This document shows, piece after piece, positions 51,900 to 63,204 of a stretch of 64,000 nt of DNA; the first letter of the stretch is position 1; each line of letters opens with the position of its first letter. The notes beneath the pieces were generated by a model that saw only the letters and a program-made list of their open reading frames with translations, was not told where the DNA came from and did not search any database. The DNA comes from Linyphia triangularis. Lineage: Eukaryota > Arthropoda > Arachnida > Araneae > Linyphiidae. The translations under genes were made by a program, and so were the position numbers. Location: positions 29,112,459 through 29,176,458 of the forward strand of contig OZ021726.1 in the NCBI GenBank assembly GCA_963978545.1. The letters are read 5' to 3'.

Positions 51900-54220
51900 C
51901 AAAATATATTTTTTAGCCCTCCGTCTTTTCTGATAAAAAAAAAAATATTTCAATTTTAAAACTGCACACCAACGTTTTAAAACTTTCAGTATACTTTATC
52001 TAGAATTGGGCGCAATTGGCCAAGATCTGTAACAACGGCCTGTTTACAATAATTTACATCAGAATTGGCCAATGTAGAGCGGAAATGACTAGCGTTTTTG
52101 TGTTAAAGGGGTCAACATTCTTTTGAAGAGACATACAATAGATTAAATATAGGTAGATGCCGCTAGAGGCAAGTGGATTATATAATAAAAAGAATTTTTT
52201 TTAAACCTATTTCCACTTAAGTACTAAATAATACATTTTTAGGAACTTTTTTTTTGTTTTCTCTACTTTCACAAGCAGTTAAATCGATTAAAACAAAAAC
52301 TATGCAATCGCTTTTGTTTAAATCCGTGTGTAGCCTCCGTATTATTAATCTATTGGCATGCCTATAATCATAAATAAGGTATGTTTCGATATTTTACTCC
52401 TACTAAATATAACAGCCGGCTAAACTTGACCCTTTGAAGTTTCACGTACGGCTTGTGAAGTTATGCTTGGCTTTGGTCACGTTTTGCCTATTTCGTTTTT
52501 ATGTTATACTTTTGTAGGTATTTAGATTAATTGTGGTGTTTTTAAATGTTTATATTTTCTTTGAGTTTATTGAATAACTTTAACTAAACTTTCAACAGTA
52601 AATACAAAACATGATAATAGAATAGTTTGTTCATACTTTAAATCTAGATTAATTTATAAAACAAACTTTTTAAGTTATAATAAAAAGTAGCTTTTTGAAG
52701 AGAAATTTTTTTCAATTATTTTGTTAAGATTTTATGTTTTCGAAAATTTTAAAGATCTATTCACTCTTAATATGTAAAACTAATAAAATGTTTTCTTTTT
52801 CAAAAACGGAATTCAAACAACAGATTTTCCAACTTTTGAACTCGGATGGAGTTTTCATAGTGTTTGGCCACTTCGAAGAAAAGCAAAGATTTTAAGTCAA
52901 TGACTAACTTTTTTCTCCAAAATCTTGATATAATGTGTTGTTATCGACAATGAGTCTATCTACCAAGTTTTAACCTGACTGGATGATTGATTGGTCCTCC
53001 GAAGCACCAATAAAAATGATGTGGGTAAAATCGGCCTTTTTATAACAGCCTACGAAACTTGATAGAATGCATTGTTATCGATAAAGCAAATTTGCCAACT
53101 ACCCACAAAATATAAAATAATTCAGAAACTGCAATGAAAAGGGTCAATTTTTATAACCTGAAATTCCTATAAAAATTACTTGAAACACAATTCAAAGATT
53201 TTTTTTTTTTTATATAATTTTTAAATTCAGTAGTTCTTTGATGTTCCTACAATAAAACTGCGATATCCTGAGGAATTATCTAATGAAGAATTCCATACAC
53301 AACGAATATTTCATATTTCATTATCAAAAAATTCAATTATAACTATGAATATTTATCCATTTTTCTAACACTTATATTGCTAATTATTTGTGAAATTATA
53401 TATATTACGCACTTTTTTTTGCTTTAATTTTTCAAAGCATACAATTTCAATTTCGGCAAATATCTCAAATATTATGAAATCATGCGTATCTTGTATGATA
53501 TCATAAATAACAGTTTGAAGTAGAAAGGGTGCAATTACACATCTAATTTAATTAAATTTAATTTAATTAAAGAAATTTTCCTTTTATGGTACCGCTAATT
53601 GGCTACAAATATGCACCATTTCATTTAATGACCACACATATCGTATGATGTAAATGCTAGTAAAATAAACAAATTCTTTACACATATTAATGTCTTATAT
53701 GACGTAATTAAAATAAGTAAATTATAATTAAGATACCCGTATACCATTCGGTCATATGCATATTTATTTTGGTTAGTAAATGCATATCACATTTTGAAGG
53801 TCATTATTTCAAACAAACATCTGTATAATTGTATATTTCAACTAAATATTGTACAATTTATCAATGCTTCAAAAGAGACAATTTATTCCTTTGAAATCTA
53901 TAATAGTCCAACTCTTCAAAGAAAATTCTTGAATTTCTATTATAAAAAAAAGTATTGAAATTTCTTCTTTGAGACTTACTTATTTTAGTTCAATTTAATG
54001 TCAATTTATTGAACCATTTTACTGTCTATCTTTCAAATTATTTGATATGAAATCAGATAAAAAAGTTTTTATCAAACTACTTATAATTCAATGAAACATA
54101 TAAAAAATTAAATTAGCACAAAATTTCATTTATGAATCCCATTTGAGTTTTGCAATACTTTGGAAAAGCTTATTTTAAAAGCACAACTAAACAGAAAATA
54201 ATTTATTTTTTCAAATAATG
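51900..54220. other. No gene seen
   Basis: AT-rich. 51990-52160 contains repeated AATTGGCCAA words. No exon is supported. Confidence 0.5.
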
Positions 54221-54228
54221 TATTTATA

Positions 54229-54555
54229 TTATAAAAAAAAGTAGTTTCGGTTAACAATATATATAGGGAAACAAGAAATGGTACCTGGGTTAAAAACATT
54301 TGTTAAGTAAGAAAACTGTTTCACTGATTGTTTTAACCTTTTTTTTACCTGGAATTGTTAGGTAAAGTAATAAACTTTTTATGAATATCATTCACTTAAA
54401 AAGTTAAGTTCTTAACCTAACAGTTCCAGGTAAAAAAGGTTAGAACAATCAGTAAAACAGTTTTTTTTTTTTACTTAATTTTTTTTTTTACCCAGGAGTC
54501 ATTTCTTGTCTCCCTTTATATATAGTTAAATGAAACTACTTTTTTTTATAGTATA
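54229..54555. mobile_element. Foldback/MITE-like palindrome with arms of about 150 bp
   Basis: The left arm contains GGGAAACAAGAAATG, then ACCTGGGTTAAAAA, then ACCTGGAATTGTTAGG. The right arm carries the inverses in reverse order (CCTAACAGTTCCAGGT ... CATTTCTTGTCTCCC). Pairing continues outward through TATATA to AAAAAAAAGTAGTTTC. The exact ends and duplication (perhaps TATATA) are uncertain. Confidence 0.75.
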
Positions 54556-54569
54556 ATCATTTACTTTAA

Positions 54570-54863
54570 TCAAATTCAACGTGCACTCCCTTATTAGCTC
54601 TTGGATATATTTCGTTAGTAATCCTGTTCTCACTAAGTTTTCTTCATCATTTGTTTTGATAACTGACACAACAATTACTATCCTGGTCTTCAAAGTTTCT
54701 GTATCACGATCGTAAATCAATCACGCCGATGAAATGTACTCTGAGCTGAAAAGGGAACACAAGTTGAATTTGATAAAGTTAATTGATAGGCTAAAAAAAC
54801 TTTAAAACTTCACTTACAATTTACACAAAAAATATATATTTCAAGTAGTATAATAGTTTTTGC

Positions 54864-54935
<72 letters not shown>

Positions 54936-55860
54936 AAATTTAGGCAAGTTTTTCTTATCACTCTGAATATTTATCGCATATGCTTGAAAAATTTGTTTTC
55001 TATGGGTAACGCATCTACCTAAATGAAGTTTAAATTACTCTTAAAAATGAACTGTTGACTACACTTCTGCAAAATTCATTTTAAGTTAAAATATTCATTT
55101 TCAACTTCTTTCGATGGCTTTTTGAGAAGTTTCATACATTGTCATTCAGAAACTGGCATCTGCAAAATTAAAAAAAAATACAAAATCAAAAAGGTATTTT
55201 AAGTGTTTTGCTGACTTATATCTAAATATAGTATAGAGATCTAAAATAATATATATTTTAAAACTTAATCATTTCAAATGAACAATATTTAAAATCATTG
55301 GCATCTGTTTTCGTTAGAATTAAGAAAACAAAAAAGGGGGTATTGAGAGCATATAATTTCGAAAAAGCAGAAATAGGTTCAATCAAATTTTAATTAATTC
55401 TTAGACCAATAAGAAATTAAAACAAAAACATTAAAAAAATCATTGCCATTTATTGAAATTAACTGTATAAGATTTTAAAATATATAATATTTAAAAATAT
55501 GCTATCAGAATTGTTAATACATGAATATTTTTCAAATATTTTTGTTCTTAAACACTTTTAGTAGAACTGTAAATAAATTGTGCTATAAAAACAAACAAAC
55601 CAAAAAAAAATTACTTCCATTGGTTTTAAAGACAGTCAATTTATATATGATAGAATTATATTATAATCACATTAGTAAGGAATTCAATAGTTTGATAAAA
55701 ATCTGTTCTAAAAATGTTGTCTTGGATGCAGGAAGTAATCTTCTAAGTAGCTCACTTATAAGCATTCCTAAAAGTAGTTTTGATAACTATCACAAAATCA
55801 ACTTGTTTGAAAGAAGAGTACTTACAAATTATCTTCTCAACCGCTTGCGAGATAAAAAAA
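54570..55860. other. No confident gene
   Basis: A minus frame (54720-54526) and a long plus frame (55521-55967) are open, but neither has a recognisable domain; the second runs into the GC-rich island at 55870. A (TA)n tract lies at 54868-54932. Confidence 0.4.
54868..54932. repeat. (TA)n microsatellite
   Basis: About 32 TA units. Confidence 0.96.
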
Positions 55861-55869
55861 AAAGATTAA

Positions 55870-55951
55870 GAACAAAACTCGAGTCGGGACTTTTCCCCGA
55901 ATGGCTCAGCTGTGCGAAGGACCGGGTATACGTCCGGACCACCACGCAGGT
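55870..55951 (+). other. GC-rich island with a splice donor; possible exon
   Basis: A short island rich in CpG (CCGGGTATACGTCCGGACC) in very AT-rich DNA. On the plus strand it ends in CGCAG|GTGAGG, a good donor. Two plus frames and one minus frame are open across it, so no reading can be chosen. It may be an exon, a conserved noncoding element, or part of a transposon next to the palindrome that starts at about 56051. Confidence 0.25.
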
Positions 55952-56050
55952 GAGGCATTCCATCTGAAAGTCACAACATGATTTTTTTTCTTATCTCGCC
56001 AACTGGCGACGAGATTATACGTAAATACCGAAAGAGACTGAAACATTAAT

Positions 56051-56406
56051 AATTAATAGTTTAAAAAACTAAACAACACGCTTTAATAGAAAAGTGAACT
56101 AAAAAGTAGAAAATAATTTTAAATAAGATTGAAATAAGAATAGAGTGATTAACAAGAAATATTTATTTTATCGTAAAAAAGCGTGGGGTGCTTGATGTCA
56201 ATTGTTGAAAATATTTAATGACAGATATTGGTAAAACTAGAGCCATTATGAAAATATCTTAAAAAACACCCCACGCTTTTTTACGATAAAATAAATATTT
56301 CTTGTTAATCACTCTATTCTTATTTCAAACTTATTTAAAATTATTTTCTACTTTTTAGTTCACTTTTCTATTAAAGCTTATTTTTTAGGTTTTTAAACTA
56401 TTAATT
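56051..56406. repeat. Long near-perfect palindrome (140-bp arms, 76-bp loop)
   Basis: 56051-56190 and 56267-56406 are inverse copies with few differences; the inner ends are GCGTGGGGTG and CACCCCACGC. Part of the right arm is repeated again at 56400-56470 (ATTATTTTCTACTTTTTAGT). A transcript would fold into a long hairpin. No transposon termini or target duplication were found. Confidence 0.9.
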
Positions 56407-56689
56407 ATTTTCTACTTTTTAGTTTGGTTTTCTATTAAAGCGTGTTTTTTTAGTTTTTAAACTATTAATTATTTTTTTTGTAAACTATAATTTTTTTTTA
56501 GTTAGTGTACAAAACTCTCCAGTTGTTTCTGCCAATAGTCACATGCTTGTCTCAAATTTAAGTCATGTGTATGCCTTAGTACACGCCGTATTACTAGGCA
56601 CAAAATACTACCTTGTCTCTGAATATGAAAAATCACCAATCCTGAAGATCCTGGTAAGGATAATGTGACTAAAAAAACACTTTGTATAA

Positions 56690-56960
56690 CCGTCGTTCAA
56701 ACGACAAATCTTTCAAACGGCACACCAGGGTTCGATTCCGGAGAAGGTTGGTTGGTTGGAATTTAACGCCGCAAGGGCAACACGAGCTAATCCTTATGAT
56801 AAAGCGACAAACTTATTGAATTATTGAATTGTCATCGGTCCTTAATAAGTATGTCAAATTTCGAGTTAATCCGACGTTTTGAAGGGGGTCAAAATCATGT
56901 TCAAAGATTCCGTTACATACTAACACACATACATACGTCTGAAGCTAATAAAAGCGTATT
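56690..56960 (+). mobile_element. SINE-like element with polymerase III B box
   Basis: GGTTCGATTCC (56729-56739) is a perfect B box. It is followed by GGTTGGTTGGTTGGAATTTA, ACGCCGCAAGGGCAACACGAG and, 150 bases on, a 3' part with ACACACATACATACGTCTGAAGCTAATAAAAGCG, here split: TAACACACATACATACG then CTGAAGCTAATAAAAGCG. Such tails are shared with non-LTR elements. The A box is not clear. Confidence 0.55.
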
Positions 56961-56964
56961 AAAA

Positions 56965-57870
56965 ATATAGTGTTGGTAAATACGGAGCAGTTGATTTTCC
57001 CTCTTGCAGAGGAGCGTCTGCTAAAGATCGGTGGAAGCAAAAGATTGCGAGCTGAAGCAATTTTCAAACTTATCATTTTAGTCCAAATGTGACTTTTAAA
57101 ATTTCATGAGCATTGTGCACAGGTAGAAAAGTAAATTGAAATAAATTGCAAAACAAACCATTTAAAATTTAATTCCAGTATTTTTAGTTTGTTCTGTTCG
57201 TGCGCATCTCCGATGACACAATCCTCAACGAGTAAAAAATCTATGGTTCTGTTACATGGTAACTCAAAAGTGACTCGTTTCTGTAATAATTAATATCTCT
57301 AAAATCATTACTGACAAAGGATTAAGACTGCTCGTATCCTTATTTCTCTATACAATAGTCACAAATATTTGACCATTATTATTGTATATCCTATTAAAGT
57401 ACATGCTGTTCCAGTAACATATGTAAAATAGTTTTGTGATATTCATTTTTAAAGATCGAAAATACTTTTTTTTTTCTTTTTTCTTTCTTTTTTTTTACTG
57501 GTAAGGGTTCGGCATCTACCACATCAATGCATGATTCAATGAGTCTTAATTTCAATAGGCGAATCCTTCGAGATTTCTTACTATTGGGAACTTAAACACA
57601 TACTTTTTTACCTGCTTAGTTTCAACGCGATATTTCCTAATTTAATTACCAAGTGAATCTAAAGTAGCGATAAACATACCCAAGTTGATATCCCACGCCA
57701 AATATAGAAGAACTATGATCACTTCGCTTCTAAAAAGTTACAAATTACTTCAATGAAATTAAAAAATAATCCATACCTGTTATAGTGACTACAGAAAAAT
57801 ACTTAAACTTAATACATTAAAAATATTATATTATGTGCTAAGTAATAAAGACAAATGCAATTCGTGTTTA
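56965..57870. other. 3' flank of the secreted-protein gene
   Basis: AT-rich with a T/C tract near 57466-57497. Presumably contains its 3' UTR; nothing else seen. Confidence 0.45.
57641..57646 (-). terminator. Possible variant polyadenylation signal ATTAAA
   Basis: The first AATAAA-like hexamer I find downstream of the secreted-protein stop is this ATTAAA, about 230 bases away. The 3' end is otherwise unassigned. Confidence 0.25.
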
Positions 57871-57872
57871 CC

Positions 57873-60855
57873 TTATTCTTTTTCCTTTTCTTTCAGGGCC
57901 GATGCTAATCTTGAGTTATTACCCGCAACGTGGGTTGTCACAATTTTTAAAGGGTTTAACAAAGGTTTCAATGTGTCCGAAATTCGATCCATAATACCTT
58001 TACCTTCTCTGTTTTCAGCCACTTTTAAAAAAGTATAACGATCATTTGATCCACCACCTACAGTTGAAGAGAAGTTTTTTTTAAATAAAAGAAAAAAACT
58101 TGATTTGAAAAAAGTGTTTAAAATAAAATATAAATTTTAATATAGGGTATATAAGTAAAATAAACTATTATGGGGAAGTGAACTAAGTACAACCTTGGAA
58201 TTTGTGCAGCTATAGTATAAGTGTGGCCCTAAACCTGGCCTAACTTCACCCTTCTACTTAGATCAAAAGTTGACCGAGAGTAAACGTTGTAATCTTTTCA
58301 TGACAACCCACTTTAAATATTGATGATGATTCTTAAAATGACGTTACTTACGAATACTGGTCAGGATGTTGTTGAGTCTCTTAAGTGCTGATGAGGCCAC
58401 TGTTTCCGACTCATCCTCTGTTCTGGAGGTCTGTCTAAGAGAGGGTAGGAGGTCCATGGCTTCCTTTGTGATGTCGAAGAGAAAGGAGGACATACTTCTG
58501 TTGGAAGATGCACTCACCAATCCAATGGTTAGGAGAAACTGTTGAAAATATCAGTACAGTAAAACCTTTTATTGAAGTACATCTGTTTAAAACATTAAAT
58601 TTGTGGTTGAAGCTCACCGTTCATGACAGTGGTGATTAATAAATTAAATATGATGCCAAAGTTAAGAGAAATTTCGTTGTCCGTTTTTTTTTTTTTTTTT
58701 TCTTTAATTGAAAAATTTAAAAGGGTGGGAAAGGGACCTATCACTTTTTCTTTTGTATACTATGACATTCGGAGACGTCTGAAATTAGCTTTTTACCATA
58801 CTTTCGAGTTATTTCTTGATAGTATTTAAATTTTCCTATTCATGTTACCTATTAAGAGCTTTCATGTGAACAATAAGCATTAAATTATTTATATACATAA
58901 AGAAGACAGCTTATGAGTTTATTTGAGCTCGTTTATTTTTAATACAAATCCAGTTTATATCCAGCTGTATGATCATAACTTGAAATCTACTGAACCAAAT
59001 TGAAACGTTTTTTTTCCACATAATTCTTTTCTTGAGTAATCCAGATTTTCGGAAAAGCGTTCTAAGGTTTAGTGGTTAACGTAATGAAATCGAGAATAAG
59101 GTTTGAAAGAGAGTTCGCTGGTAACTTGCAATTTACTGAACCAATCAAAACCGGGTTGTACCGGACATGTGGCTGTGTGACCAGGAATCAAGACAAAGAA
59201 ATGAAGCTGACGAAGACAGCAAAACAAACTCTAGATGGAAATGTGATACTCATGTTTCATACTGTTCTACGCATACAGTTTTATACAATTCTACAAATGC
59301 TATTTTAAATTGGCCTACTGCTACAAAGCCACTGGATGTACATTACTTTAAAAAAAAAATCCGAACGATGGGTGTATCTACGGCTCTAAAAGTCATAGAA
59401 TATTTTGCTTCAAAATAATTTGTTTAAGATTTTTGCGAAAAAATAAAAATTCTTAGGGGAAGGGGGGGGGGGGTAATTCGATCTAGAATATTTCGTTTAG
59501 TTCTTTATGTTAAAAAAAACACTTCAATTATAATCTTAGAGCAAATCTCAATATTCAAGAGTATAATTTTATGATCACGAGCTGGAAGGGAGGAAAATTA
59601 TAAACAAATAAGGAAAGTCCATTTAAGTCCTCTGAAAGTCAAAAATAAAAAGTGCATTGCATACCACCAAATGCTCATTTAATAGTCTTCCTTATTATCG
59701 TGTTCCTTAACTCCATGCCAATTTCTGAAACAATCCAGAATCCCTATAGGAACTATTTCTTCTCAATAAATTTAACGGTCTTAAAATGTCACAAATATGA
59801 CTATGTAATTCTTGGCAAGTATAATCCTTGAGTAAATTTCCCGCAGATGAGTATTTGTGCAACCTCAAATCATGCTAATTTCCATAATCTACTGGTGGTA
59901 TACAAAATATGGTGAACACCGGTTACTCTATAGTACGCGATTTCTGTAATGAATTTCTAGTTAGCACAGAAGTCTGCTACTTAATGTATTTAAAGGGGTT
60001 AGTTTCAGTCCGTCAGTTGAGGTTATGTGATCTGAATGTGAACGTTCTTGTATATTAACACCGTAACGCTCAACTTTTAAGGATGGCGGACCTATTAAGT
60101 GTCATAGCAACTGAAACGTGTAGAGCTGGAGAATTAGCCACGAAAATTGATTGAAATGTGGGTGCGGGTTGCAAAGTCGAGTAATAATTCTAGTTTACAT
60201 AAGAATTGTTGTTATTTTTATTTTTTTTATACCCACATATAGAATTTATACATGGCATTTTTTAGAAGTGGATTTGTTTTGGTTTGACAAATTTTTTTAG
60301 TTTATAGTATATGAGCATCTAATATACCTAAACTTATGACCAGTTACAATAATATCTTTAAAATTAAATTTGATTTTTCAAATTTCATTAGGCAGTCACA
60401 ACCCTCATTTCATTTATTTATCGTCTGACACTGCGAGGAGCAGTTGTCTGTGACGTCTTCATAGAAAATGTCCATTATAAAGAACAAGGCAGTGGTTTGT
60501 GTAACGTGTTGATGAATATGTAATAAATATTGCACAGGTTCTTTTTAACGGTAACTAGATTGTATAGTAAAATTTGAAATTCGTAGAATATGTACTCTGA
60601 TTATTATCCTTTAACCAACCCGGCCACTCTCCATAATTTAATTATACTAAGATTGGTTGGTTGATAAGGGATCAACAAGCCAATCCAATCTTAGTACAGT
60701 TAAATTATTGTAAACATAAAATATTCAAATATGATTTACATATTAATTCATTGATTGCGTGTAATAAAGTCAAAATATTTTTGTAAACAATAAAAGATTT
60801 AAATTTTTAAATAATAGAAAAAATTCGGAAGATATAAAAAGAATCAAACTATTTC

Positions 60856-60935
<80 letters not shown>

Positions 60936-61357
60936 ATATGTACATACTTTTTATCAAATTATTTCAAGCACTTCGGATTATTTCAGAAACTCATTAAAAA
61001 AGCCATTAAAATTATTTAAAATCATTAAAAGTTAGATGACTTATTTAAAAAATATAAATATTCATAAAAGGAATCCTATATTGGAGGAACTCCGTTAATA
61101 AATTTTATATCTGTTGAGTTTATGGAAATAAATTATTTCCTATCAATGAATACCAATTTTAAAAAGTAAATATTTACTTTTGTTTAGGTACGCTCTATTC
61201 AATGAAAAGTTTTGCTTGATTTCCCAAAACTCCTCTAAGCCAACAAAAGGCAATTTTCTAATAACTCATTCAATTGTAACCTACACAAACTGCATATATA
61301 TACATATTAAATAATATTATCAACAAAAATACTCACCAGAAAAGGAAAGACAGCCAT
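57873..61357 (-). CDS. Small secreted protein of unknown function, 3 exons
   Basis: Spliced CDS: exon 1 is 61357-61337 (MAVFPFL), exon 2 is 58538-58352 and exon 3 is 58057-57873. The donors are CTG|GTGAGT and ATTC|GTAAGT. The acceptors are TTTTCAACAG and CAACTGTAG, the latter after a long pyrimidine tract. Intron phases are 0 and 1, and both joins keep the frame open to a TAA. The product has 130 residues. Residues 1-17 are a signal peptide (FPFLFLLTIGL, cut after VSA) split by intron 1. The mature 113 residues lack Cys and Trp. They are rich in Ser, Leu, Lys and Glu in likely amphipathic helices, with N-glycosylation sequons at N20 and N116, and end in a KEKEKE tail. I do not recognise the family. 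The absence of Cys argues against a disulfide-rich venom peptide. No clear TATA box is seen; a 5' UTR intron is possible. Confidence 0.8.
58058..58351 (-). other. Intron 2 of the secreted-protein gene
   Basis: A 294-base phase-1 intron with donor GTAAGT and acceptor CTGTAG. It carries a strong pyrimidine tract on the minus strand just before the acceptor. Confidence 0.7.
59167..59418 (+). pseudogene. Open frame inside intron 1, possibly a decayed element
   Basis: An 83-codon frame with coding-like composition (ends IRTMGVSTALKVIEYFASK). It overlaps a second open frame offset by one base that begins at 59072. Together these could be a frameshifted remnant of a transposon protein. I recognise no catalytic motif, and it lies antisense in an intron of the secreted-protein gene. 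Confidence 0.2.
60635..60707. repeat. Imperfect hairpin
   Basis: AATTTAATTATACTAAGATT, then GGTTGGTTGAT, against ATCAACAAGCCAATCC and AATCTTAGTACAGTTAAATT: arms of about 34 bases with a few mismatches and a 5-base loop. Inside intron 1 of the secreted-protein gene. Confidence 0.75.
60860..60932. repeat. (TA)n microsatellite
   Basis: About 36 TA units, inside intron 1 of the secreted-protein gene. Confidence 0.96.
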
Positions 61358-61359
61358 CT

Positions 61360-62670
61360 TAGTCTAGGAAATGCTCATTCAGTTTCTACGACCGATTGCC
61401 AATTGTAACACTAGATTCATGGTCTGATTGCTCTGATCAGGAAGTGAAAGAAAGAAGTTTTCAATTCAACTGCTGTGGTTAATTACAATGACTTTCATTT
61501 AAAATTGTATTTTATCCGTGTCCCACAGTGTAATTGCCTTCCTGTTTCAAAAGCTAAACAAGTTCAACTATTCACAATAGTGGTTCTGTTTCATTAAGAA
61601 TGTGTCCCACGAAAATTAACATAAAATGGTGCAACAATAGAAGGTTATTTGTTTTTCCCTCAGTTTACAGATTTTTTTTTATTTCTATTTGGGCAGTTTA
61701 GATTTTTTTTAACCTCTACTACCATGGGAAGAAACAATAACTAAATTGTAAAACATTTGTCATCTCAGCTGTATTTTTACATATTAACCGACGCAACTAG
61801 CAAATCATGAAGTCATAGTTTTCAAAACACTTCACACGAATTAATCTCCACTCCTATGAACTATGACAATTACGTCATGTTCATTTGCATTTATTAATAA
61901 ATCCTCTACTTGATGTACTTGATTGATATATCAATCTTAAGGCACACAATTCATTAATATATTGTTGAAAAGCTTAGTGTTCCAATTTAACAATCTTCTT
62001 AAAACGACTATGTATCAACTGTTCTAAAACCTAAATTCAAATGTGTATCCTCATTTAAGACATTAGCAATTATTCTCGCGTTTAATGTTTAAATGAAAAT
62101 TTTCCAACAATATACAAATGGTTATTCTTCTTTGGAAAAATGAAGGACACAAAAAGTGTGATATATTTTCAAACTAACTTCACTTAAAGTGGAGCTACAC
62201 AGCACCGATGAACTGGAGAAACTTTCTTGTAAGGCTGATTTATACTTGTCAGTGGCTGGGATGCCAGTCTTAGAGTCATTATCACGCTTTGATTGGAATG
62301 TCAGCTTTGGGTTTACACAGTGCCAGAACTGAAAAATCCAGCTATTGATAAAACTTTACACCGTTTAAAGTGGTCACGGGACAACACAAATAATTGGTTG
62401 GTGGAAGTTAAAGCACCAGCAAATAGAAAATGTAAACTGGAGTTTCCAACTACAAAAGATCATGGAACAAACTGGTTTCTACTTTGACTGGAATGAAGCT
62501 TTCACATGGTTACTTGTACAACTTATGCAGGGGTTATATTCATCCGTCTGTCTGAAGTCAACATTTTCGGATAAAGCTACAAGTACTAGAGGCACGTGCT
62601 ATGTGTCAAATGAAAGGTCTCGTTGAGATAATTTTCGCCAAAATTCAACCGGAAGTAAAGGGGGTAGTGT
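61360..62670. other. 5' flank of the secreted-protein gene and unclassified DNA
   Basis: 61360-61480 should contain the promoter; no TATA box is obvious, but ATCAGA initiator-like words occur on the minus strand. 62180-62660 is GC-richer with GTGGAGCTACACAGCACCG, perhaps a non-autonomous transposon, but no inverse end was found. Confidence 0.4.
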
Positions 62671-62680
62671 CTGAAAATAA

Positions 62681-63196
62681 TAGAGGTCGGCGATATATCG
62701 ATACGACGATATTTTTATCGATATTTCTAAAAAATATAGATATTAAAAATATCGATAAAAGTCACCGATATATCGATATTTTCAAACATTTTTAGTTTTT
62801 TGATGATCGTTTTGTAGTTCCATGTGTTTTTTCGATTTTCTTTATTCCCTTTTCAAAAACTTCAAAACTAAAGTTTGAACTTGGCTGAGAAACAGTTAAA
62901 ATTTCACCAATATTCAATATTTTGCCATACACTTAAAAGCTATTGAAAATTATCTAAATTTTTCTTAAAACCACTGCACCAATTAAGCGAAAATATAACT
63001 TTTTTTTTTTTTTAATCATTTCAGTTGAAAAAGTAGTTACCTTACAAAAAAGCAATCATGAAAAGTAGAAATTTACCCCGAAAAACTTCGTTTCTGGCAA
63101 AATTGAAAATCAAATTTTAAAAAATCATGTATCGATATTTTTTCTATGCAACGATATAGTATCGATATTTATTTTGATCGTTATTTCCGATCTCTA
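62681..63196. mobile_element. 516-bp hAT-like MITE
   Basis: A perfect 8-bp target duplication GAAAATAA lies on both sides (62673-62680 and 63197-63204). Inverted termini are TAGAGGTCGG and TAGAGATCGG. Both ends are packed with TATCGATA palindromic words, such as GCGATATATCGATACG. The interior is AT-rich and non-coding. The 8-bp duplication and TAGAG start fit the hAT superfamily. Confidence 0.85.
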
Positions 63197-63204
63197 GAAA
63201 ATAA

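Larger units (their letters stand above)
58539..61336 (-). other. Intron 1 of the secreted-protein gene
   Basis: A 2.8-kb GTGAGT...TTTTCAACAG intron. It contains a weak open frame on the other strand (59167-59418), a hairpin at 60635-60707 and a (TA)n tract at 60860-60932. The rest is AT-rich with nothing recognisable. Confidence 0.7.

Noticed and set aside
57835..58038. 67-residue plus-strand frame
   Set aside because: Antisense of exon 3 of the secreted-protein gene.
58435..58617. 60-residue minus-strand frame
   Set aside because: Out of frame with exon 2 of the secreted-protein gene, which is fixed by splice phases and the signal peptide.
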